Shown here: piece by piece, positions 44,454 through 49,518 of the stretch
Layout: each line of letters starts with the position of its first letter
Position numbering within the stretch: position 1 is the first letter of the stretch
Source: an uncultured Bacteroidota bacterium
Lineage (GTDB): Bacteria; Bacteroidota; Bacteroidia; Chitinophagales; Chitinophagaceae
Length of the DNA stretch: 49,518 nucleotides
Assembly (NCBI GenBank): GCA_903858475.1
Contig: CAIOIZ010000164.1
Coordinates: forward strand, 1-49,518
Direction: 5' to 3'
Made by a program: the position numbers and the translations under genes
Notes under the pieces: generated by a model
Told to the model about the DNA's origin: nothing
The model's input: the letters and a program-made list of their open reading frames with translations, nothing else
The model's database searches: none

Positions 44454-45800
44454 ATGAAAAAGCACTTTTTGCTACCCGCTCTATGCTTGCTATTTTCCGT
44501 CTCCGAAAGTTTGGCTCAAATTAATATTGGCGGCATTTCAATTGGAAAGAAAAAGAACAATTCCAATACAAATGCTTCTAATGATAATGCGAATAAGACA
44601 CCATCCTCTAATGCGAGTCAGAATTCGAATACTGTACCTGTAGTATTTAATTTTATTGTTAACCCCAATGCGCCAGCAGATTATAATGCCAACCTCAATG
44701 TTGGAGATTTGGCAATTGCGGTAGATAGCCATTTGGGCTATAAGGAGGTCAGGATATTAGAGAAAGTTACCGGTGGGTACAAAGTAGTTATAAAGGATGC
44801 ATCTGATTGGGAGATCAGAAATAAAAACGGAATGATTCAGGCCTATGCCAATAATTCCGTTTATCCTTATTATGATGTTAATGCATTTAAAATGGCGACT
44901 AATTTGTATATGGAATATGTGAAGCATTATGTAGAATGCTTTTCAAAGAAGCACAATATTAGTATGAACGTGTTGAAAGGATATCTTGCTGAATGGCCTA
45001 AATATTTCTTGGCCGATCAAAAGGAGATCAATGTTCATGTGGCCCAATTGGAGGAACTAAATAAGGCAGTAGCTGCTTTTAATTTTAATTTCCCCAATAC
45101 CTATTTGATGTTTGAAAACAATCCTTTTTTAATACAAGATATTGCTACTAATCGCGCTGATTATATTAAGTGTTTGGTAAGTGCTAGTGGTGCTGGTATG
45201 TTGGAAAAAACACTCAACTTTTTATTGAGCGAAATCAATAATGCAAAAGCTACAGTTGATGCTTTTGATGGCAGCAATAAGTTTTATGATGGCTCTTTGG
45301 ATTGGGTTTGGCGTGCAGTTTCAGCTAAAGAACGAAAAGCCTTTTTTGACATGAGAAAGGATTTCAAGGATTTTGAAACATTTGCTACCACTTCAGGGCA
45401 GGATCCTAAAATGCCTTATAATAAAATCAATACAGCATTGGATGCATTGAATAGTTCAGTGGCAACAAAATTGCCCGGGTTAAAAATGGATGACTGGCTA
45501 TTTAAATACCATGATGCTGCTGCAGAAGCAAAAATGAAAGCATTTCTAAAAACCCCTGCTACTCTTAAAGTTTATAAAATAGGCATCTCTGATGCTACTT
45601 GGTTGATTGAGACCAATAACCTTGGTATTCCAAAATACAAGTATAAAAGAGGACAAATGTTCGTGCGGAACTCAGCCGATGATCATCCTTATTGTAAGGG
45701 ATTGTTCTTTGTAATACAGCAAGACTATGCAGGAGGTGGAACTTATGGGGAGTCGAGAATTGTTACCTACCATGAAGAATTGTATGGCTGTCCTAGATAA
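44454..45800 (+). CDS. secreted protein of unknown function, 448 aa
   Basis: 448 residues with a signal peptide (KKHFLLPALCLLFSVSESLAQ). Residues ~25-65 form a basic then Asn/Ser-rich linker (GKKKNNSNTNASNDNANKTP). From ~65 a globular part follows: FNFIVNPNAPADYNANLNVG, then GDLAIAVDSHLGYKEVRILE and YKVVIKDASDWEIRNKNGM, likely a small beta-barrel. A long helical region (residues ~135-370) and a C-terminal beta segment follow, ending AGGGTYGESRIVTYHEELYG. I recognise no family, and no T9SS domain or catalytic motif is evident. Monocistronic, divergent from the lyase gene and followed by a terminator. Confidence 0.75.
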   Translation: MKKHFLLPALCLLFSVSESLAQINIGGISIGKKKNNSNTNASNDNANKTPSSNASQNSNTVPVVFNFIVNPNAPADYNANLNVGDLAIAVDSHLGYKEVRILEKVTGGYKVVIKDASDWEIRNKNGMIQAYANNSVYPYYDVNAFKMATNLYMEYVKHYVECFSKKHNISMNVLKGYLAEWPKYFLADQKEINVHVAQLEELNKAVAAFNFNFPNTYLMFENNPFLIQDIATNRADYIKCLVSASGAGMLEKTLNFLLSEINNAKATVDAFDGSNKFYDGSLDWVWRAVSAKERKAFFDMRKDFKDFETFATTSGQDPKMPYNKINTALDALNSSVATKLPGLKMDDWLFKYHDAAAEAKMKAFLKTPATLKVYKIGISDATWLIETNNLGIPKYKYKRGQMFVRNSADDHPYCKGLFFVIQQDYAGGGTYGESRIVTYHEELYGCPR

Positions 45801-45814
45801 GCTATTTAAAAATT

Positions 45815-45843
45815 GAAAGAGCCTGTAAATTACAGGCTCTTTC
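45815..45843. terminator. bidirectional intrinsic terminator
   Basis: GAAAGAGCCTG (45815-45825) pairs with CAGGCTCTTTC (45833-45843), 7-nt loop, with T-rich or A-rich flanks. It serves the gene at 44454-45800 (+) and the tRNA gene (-), which ends 7 bp away. Confidence 0.85.
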
Positions 45844-45850
45844 TATTTTG

Positions 45851-45922
45851 TACCACGTACGGGATTCGAACCCGTGATTCCTCCGTGAAAGGGAGGCGTC
45901 TTAACCCCTTGACCAACGCGGC
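45851..45922 (-). tRNA. tRNA-Glu (anticodon TTC)
   Basis: The minus strand folds as a standard 72-nt tRNA: acceptor GCCGCGT / ACGTGGT with G-U pairs, a D-arm containing TTGGTCAAGGGGTTAAGAC, an anticodon stem CCTCC / GGAGG with loop CTTTCAC (anticodon TTC, 36 bases from the 5' end), and a T-arm ACGGG-TTCGAAT-CCCGT. The discriminator base is A and CCA is not encoded. Confidence 0.96.
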
Positions 45923-45992
45923 ATCTTTTTTAAGGGACGGCAAAGATAGCAACTGCAAAATTTGCATCCAAATAAAAAACGAAATTGGTATT

Positions 45993-46024
45993 AAAAAACC
46001 ACCAAAATCAATTGGTGGTTTTTT
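45993..46024 (-). terminator. intrinsic terminator of the rpsF-rpsR-rplI operon
   Basis: AAAAAACCACCAA (45993-46005) pairs with TTGGTGGTTTTTT (46012-46024), 6-nt loop, 22 bp past the rplI stop. Confidence 0.9.
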
Positions 46025-46045
46025 AAAGCTATTGTTGAAAAGAAA

Positions 46046-46492
46046 TTATTCAGCTACCACTTCAAATTCAATTTCAGTTTCGTTTCCGTTACCAAAATCG
46101 ATTTTTGCTTTGTAAGTGCCTAATTCTTTTACTTCATCTAAAATAGTGATGCGACGACGGTCAATTTCGTAACCTTTTTGATCACGAATGGCTCTTGCAA
46201 TCTGTACAGAAGTTACACTACCAAAGATTTTACCACTTGTGCCGGTTTTAGCGCCGGTTTTAATGGTACCATCTTGTAATTTGGCAATAACACTATTGAT
46301 TTCAGCCAATAATTTAGCTTCTTTCTTAGCTTGTTGCTTTTGTCTTTCCTGCAATTGTTTAAGGTTAGAAGGACTGGCTTCTACCGCTAATTTTTGAGGG
46401 ATAAGAAAATTACGACCGTAACCGTTTTTTACTGTTACCAACTCATTGGCTCCGCCAAGGTTGTTAACATCTTGTATTAATATTACCTGCAT
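46046..46492 (-). CDS. rplI: 50S ribosomal protein L9
   Basis: 148 residues, normal length. The N-terminal RNA-binding domain MQVILIQDVNNLGGANELVT then VKNGYGRNFLIPQKLAVEAS is typical, followed by the long connecting helix (QLQERQKQQAKKEAKLLAEI) and the C-terminal domain (TGTSGKIFGSVTSVQIARAI). It ends the rpsF-rpsR-rplI operon. The 75-bp gap to rpsR holds a weak hairpin (CCCCGG / CCGAGG), perhaps a leader or processing element. Confidence 0.97.
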   Translation of the reverse strand: MQVILIQDVNNLGGANELVTVKNGYGRNFLIPQKLAVEASPSNLKQLQERQKQQAKKEAKLLAEINSVIAKLQDGTIKTGAKTGTSGKIFGSVTSVQIARAIRDQKGYEIDRRRITILDEVKELGTYKAKIDFGNGNETEIEFEVVAE

Positions 46493-46567
46493 GATTTTGC
46501 ATTTTTACCCAACCTCGGTATAACCGGGGCTTTCTCCCGCAATGCGTGATTAGGGTGGTTAAAAAAA

Positions 46568-46831
46568 TTATTTCATTAAATCCGTAACATAAGGCAAAAT
46601 TGCCATCTGACGGGCTTTCTTTACTGCATCACTTACTTTGCGTTGGAACTTCAAAGAGTTACCAGTAAGACGACGCGGTAATAATTTGCCCTGCTCATTT
46701 AAAAACTTTTTCAAAAAATCAGCATCTTTATAATCAATATAACGAATGCCCATTTTCTTAAAGCGGCAATATTTTTTAGGACGATTGTCGGCCTTAATTG
46801 CGGTAAGATATTTTATTTCATTCTTTGCCAT
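46568..46831 (-). CDS. rpsR: 30S ribosomal protein S18
   Basis: 87 residues. Typical S18 sequence: [24 protein letters not shown]-type [20 protein letters not shown] and [20 protein letters not shown]. It binds 16S rRNA with S6. It begins 2 bp after the rpsF stop codon; a GGAGG sequence lies 8 bp before its start, inside the end of rpsF (46843-46839), a rare clear Shine-Dalgarno site for this phylum. Confidence 0.97.
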   Translation of the reverse strand: MAKNEIKYLTAIKADNRPKKYCRFKKMGIRYIDYKDADFLKKFLNEQGKLLPRRLTGNSLKFQRKVSDAVKKARQMAILPYVTDLMK

Positions 46832-46833
46832 GA

Positions 46834-47187
46834 TTATGCCTCCGCTTTTTGAGTTTTAAATGATACGCCACTTTTCTTTCTTGCATTGTACTCAACGGCG
46901 TACTTGTCGAGTGCAGTAAACATGTAACGCATCTGAGATTCGTCACGTAAAAGTTGAATTTTCAACTTTTCATTGAAGCTGGATGGCGCCTTGTATTCCA
47001 TTACCCAGTAAAGACCAGTGGTCTTCTTGGCAATAGGGTACGCCAGTGATTTTAGTCCCCAGGGATTGCTATGCACTACTTCACCACCGTTTTCTACAAC
47101 GAGGGCTTCGAATTTTTTCTGAGCAGCTTTAAATTCCTCCTCAGATAGCACAGGGGTAAAAATCACCATCAATTCGTAATTGTTCAT
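46834..47187 (-). CDS. rpsF: 30S ribosomal protein S6
   Basis: 117 residues. Family pattern: [61 protein letters not shown]6 pairs with S18 in the platform of the small subunit. It heads the operon with a strong promoter (TTG-18-TACCTTTG) and a leader of about 75 nt that contains a GAAA-tetraloop hairpin. Confidence 0.96.
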   Translation of the reverse strand: MNNYELMVIFTPVLSEEEFKAAQKKFEALVVENGGEVVHSNPWGLKSLAYPIAKKTTGLYWVMEYKAPSSFNEKLKIQLLRDESQMRYMFTALDKYAVEYNARKKSGVSFKTQKAEA

Positions 47188-47203
47188 TTCCCTTGTTTTG
47201 TCA

Positions 47204-47226
47204 CCAGTTCTTTTTCAAGAATCCGG
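47204..47226 (-). other. leader hairpin with GAAA tetraloop upstream of rpsF
   Basis: On the minus strand TTCTT-GAAA-AAGAA (47221-47208) forms a 5-bp stem, extended outward by CCGG / CTGG (including one G-U pair) past a bulged A. It lies 17 bp upstream of the rpsF start. The CCGG next to a bulge resembles S6:S18-binding leader motifs described in other bacteria, but the match is only approximate. Confidence 0.3.
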
Positions 47227-47269
47227 ATCAGTTAAAAAAATTGTTTATACCGTTCTTTTAAACGGGCAG

Positions 47270-47298
47270 CAAAGGTAAGGGTTTTAGCCCGTATTCAA
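47270..47298 (-). promoter_or_regulatory. rpsF operon promoter, TTG-N18-TACCTTTG
   Basis: Both Bacteroidetes-type promoter elements are present on the minus strand with the right spacing: -33 TTG (47298-47296), 18 bp, then -7 TACCTTTG (47277-47270). Transcription should start near 47263. Confidence 0.65.
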
Positions 47299-47459
47299 CA
47301 AGCTTTGAGCAAGATTTTAAAGCGAATGGGATAGCTATAGTATTCAGCTATATATATAGTATAAAAATAAAGTGTTTAGGATTGATATTCAACCCTAAAT
47401 TAAAAATATCCTATTTCAATAATCATTGGCAAACGAATACCTTTACAGCCAATTTTACT

Positions 47460-48662
47460 ATGACTAAGAAAGAACGGATTGTCCTTTATTTGCTGGCAGC
47501 ATTGAATTTTACTAATATTCTTGATTTTATGATCATGATGCCATTGGGGAATTTTTTAATGCCTCATTTTAAAATATCCGCCCAGTTCTTTAGTTTAATT
47601 GTTGCCGCTTACCCAATTGCCTCCTTTGTATCTAGTATTGCCGCAGCTTTTTTCGTTGACAAATACGATCGAAAAAAAGTATTACTCTTTGCTTATACTG
47701 GATTCTTAATTGGCACCATTTGTTGTGGAATTGCGCCTGATCCTGTTTTTTTAATTGCGGCTAGGGTGCTGACGGGTTTGTTTGGAGGATTGATTGGTAC
47801 TCAAATTTTAAGTATCGTGGCCGACACCTTCGAATATGAAAAAAGGGGTATGGCAATGGGCGTAATTTTTACCGCCTTTTCTGTTTCTTCCATATTTGGA
47901 GTGCCCTTTAGCCTTTATCTGGCCCGATTGATTAGTTGGCATGCTCCATTTCTTTTCATTGGTATTGTTGGGCTATTTGTAATTCCATTGATTATACGTT
48001 TTTTACCTGCCATGACAAATCATTTAAAAAACCAGGTAATAGAAAAAATTGATCCTCGCGAAATTTTATTGGAACTCAGTAAGAATAAAAGTCAGTTGTT
48101 GGCATTGTCCCTTTCAGGATTATTGATGATGGGCCATTTTTTGATTATTCCCTTTATCAATCCTTATATGGAATACAATGTAGGGTTTACAAAGGATCAA
48201 ACACCGTTGATTTATCTTACTGGCGGTGTATTCTCTTTGATTGCTTCTAATATCATTGGAAGAATGGCAGATAAGCATGGGAAGCTTCGTATTTATTTAA
48301 GTTGCGCTGGAATTTCTTTGTTGCCCATATTTTTAATAACCAATATGCCTGCCATCCCTTTTTATTTTGTGCTTTGTGTTTTTGCCATTTGGTTTTCCTT
48401 GTCAACCGGTCGCACCATACCCGCACAAGCAATGATAAGTACAGTGGTGAATCCAGAGAAAAGAGGTTTATTCATGAGCTTTAATGCCTCCATTCAACAA
48501 TTATTTACGGGACTAGCTTCTTTGCTATCAGGCTTTATCGTGGTAAAGGAAGCAAGTGGTAAAATACTTCATTATAACTGGGTAGGTTACCTCAGTATCC
48601 TTATCGTGTTTAGTACTTTGTTTATTGCTCATAAACTTGCAAAAAGACAAGGGTTACAATAG
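47460..48662 (+). CDS. MFS transporter (arabinose-efflux-like)
   Basis: 400 residues from the ATG at 47460 (MTKKERIVLYLLAALNFTNI); the frame is open 26 codons upstream but that part is not conserved. About 12 hydrophobic segments are visible. The motif A-like loop FFVDKYDRKKVLL between helices 2 and 3, and a weaker repeat IGRMADKHGKLRIYLS in the second half, mark the major facilitator superfamily. The N-terminal NILDFMIMMPLGNFLMPHF is common in AraJ/drug:proton antiporter-like members. Substrate unknown. It converges with the M14 gene, stops 6 bp apart. Confidence 0.88.
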   Translation: MTKKERIVLYLLAALNFTNILDFMIMMPLGNFLMPHFKISAQFFSLIVAAYPIASFVSSIAAAFFVDKYDRKKVLLFAYTGFLIGTICCGIAPDPVFLIAARVLTGLFGGLIGTQILSIVADTFEYEKRGMAMGVIFTAFSVSSIFGVPFSLYLARLISWHAPFLFIGIVGLFVIPLIIRFLPAMTNHLKNQVIEKIDPREILLELSKNKSQLLALSLSGLLMMGHFLIIPFINPYMEYNVGFTKDQTPLIYLTGGVFSLIASNIIGRMADKHGKLRIYLSCAGISLLPIFLITNMPAIPFYFVLCVFAIWFSLSTGRTIPAQAMISTVVNPEKRGLFMSFNASIQQLFTGLASLLSGFIVVKEASGKILHYNWVGYLSILIVFSTLFIAHKLAKRQGLQ

Positions 48663-48668
48663 TCCTAA

Positions 48669-49518
48669 TTATTGCATTAATCTGTAAACAGGGTACCTAT
48701 TGTGAGCAGGTTCATAGTAAGGGGAATTTTTATAAATATAATCCAGTTGAGCACTGCTATTGGCTGCAAATTTAGAATCGGCTTTTTTCCTTTCTTCCAA
48801 ATTGGTTTTTAATGTCGGGTTATTGCTAAGTACTTCGGCTGCTAAATCTTCCCATCGATAATCGCTGTATCCTTCTTTTTGTTGAAGGATGGCATCAAAA
48901 TAATTCCAAGCAAAATAACTATCATCTCCAGCAGGTTCTAGCATTTCAACAATAAACCGATTTCCTCTTTGGTTCATTGGAATATAATAATCGCCTTTTA
49001 GAAATTTTATTTTTTGCTTCATTACAGAAAGTTTTACGCCCGAGTTTTTATGGTGTTTTTCATAAGGACGGGGTAAACTTTTATAGTCGTCGATATGATA
49101 AGCCTCTACTTCAATGATGGTATCTTTCAGTAATGGGTATAAATTAATATTGTTAAGTATTAATAAGTCAGCAACCGCTTGCCAGCCTTTTGGTAAAATA
49201 TATGCTTTTGGTGCACTGACGAAATTATAAGGATTGTATACATTGAAAAATTTCACAGTACTGGTATAGGGTTTAGTTCTGTCATAATACATTCTCTGTA
49301 ATCCAGTAGCCTCACTTGGCTTGAATGCTTGTTCGTAACCTTTAAAGCTGATTAAACTATTCTGTACAGTATCTTGTTTCCAACTCAGTGGCCAATTCTT
49401 TTCCTTGATTACTTCAGCGATGGCTTTTTTTCTTTGAGCAATCAATTCAGTAGCATTACTGGAAGTTTTTTCCATCATCGTTTGCATCAGGGCATAGGTA
49501 GACAATACTCTATCCCGA
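48669..49518 (-). CDS. M14-family metallopeptidase, C-terminal part (5' end outside window)
   Basis: About 283 codons are present and the frame stays open through the right edge, so this is the C-terminal half only. The sequence follows the C-terminal region of Bacteroidota M14 (zinc carboxypeptidase-like) proteins: GYEQAFKPSEATGLQRMYYD, FLKGDYYIPMNQRGNRFIVE, LEPAGDDSYFAWNYFDAILQ, QQKEGYSDYRWEDLAAEVL and the ending NSPYYEPAHNRYPVYR. The zinc ligands and catalytic glutamate should lie in the missing part, so activity cannot be judged. The assignment rests on remembered resemblance of the tail and is moderately sure. Confidence 0.7.
   Translation of the reverse strand, partial: RDRVLSTYALMQTMMEKTSSNATELIAQRKKAIAEVIKEKNWPLSWKQDTVQNSLISFKGYEQAFKPSEATGLQRMYYDRTKPYTSTVKFFNVYNPYNFVSAPKAYILPKGWQAVADLLILNNINLYPLLKDTIIEVEAYHIDDYKSLPRPYEKHHKNSGVKLSVMKQKIKFLKGDYYIPMNQRGNRFIVEMLEPAGDDSYFAWNYFDAILQQKEGYSDYRWEDLAAEVLSNNPTLKTNLEERKKADSKFAANSSAQLDYIYKNSPYYEPAHNRYPVYRLMQ

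Noticed and set aside
44304-44465. 54-codon N-terminal extension of the DapA-family lyase
   Set aside because: The extension is not family-like, runs through the dyad and overlaps the start of the divergent gene; the ATG at 44303 gives the expected N-terminus.
45813-46115. Plus-strand open frame of 100 codons
   Set aside because: It runs across the terminator, the antisense of the tRNA-Glu gene and the operon terminator; the product has no protein-like features.

Overview
The window comes from an AT-rich genome of the phylum Bacteroidota, most likely Chitinophagaceae or a close relative. The evidence is: a complete sprA (translocon of the type IX secretion system, T9SS); several secreted proteins ending in T9SS sorting domains (type A, and one type B 'gliding motility-associated' C-terminus); signal peptides ending in A-Q; promoter elements of the Bacteroidetes TAnnTTTG type; a Gly-rich RRM protein; and an E1 alpha/beta fusion. 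The genus cannot be fixed from sequence alone. No phage, insertion sequence, CRISPR array or rRNA was seen. One tRNA (Glu, TTC) is present.

Layout. 1-6501: accessory cell-surface region. The tail of a FISUMP-domain protein enters from the left edge (+). Five minus-strand secreted proteins follow: a T9SS type A protein (5227-6501), then three fibre-like proteins with shared modules (4394-5209, 3477-4349, 1778-3367), then a related small protein (576-1292). 6925-11549: minus-strand metabolic and RNA genes (2-oxoacid dehydrogenase E1 fusion, FAH-family hydrolase, pth, THUMP methyltransferase). 11704-14599: a second surface pair (a T9SS type A protein and a protein with two dockerin-like loops). 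14917-17458: odhB and an RsmB-like methyltransferase (+). A 56-bp perfect palindrome then separates these from the convergent ruvA-sprA pair (17545-25465, -). 25586-29080: fabH, a DUF2141 protein and a T9SS-dependent subtilase (+). 29087-36681, minus strand: an unknown secreted protein, an SDR oxidoreductase, a large PKD/type B surface protein, an RRM protein, truA and a DUF4476 protein. 36896-39340: a secreted M1 aminopeptidase (+). 39465-44303, minus strand: pgk, gapA, and an aldehyde dehydrogenase next to a DapA-family lyase. 44454-45800: an unknown secreted protein (+). Then tRNA-Glu and the rpsF-rpsR-rplI operon (-), an MFS transporter (+), and the C-terminal part of an M14 peptidase (-) running off the right edge.

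How the genes work together. SprA would export the sorting-domain proteins seen here (5227-6501, 11704-12894, 27122-29080, 30567-33896). The DapA-family lyase and the NADP-type aldehyde dehydrogenase form a two-gene unit of the kind that ends in 2-oxoglutarate, the substrate of the complex that OdhB belongs to. Most transcription units end in clear intrinsic terminators, which are listed. The most unusual part is the 1.8-6.5 kb surface-fibre locus. It shares a near-consensus inverted repeat (AGTA-A3/4-TACT), about 123 bp upstream of the first gene, with the second surface cluster at 14.6 kb.
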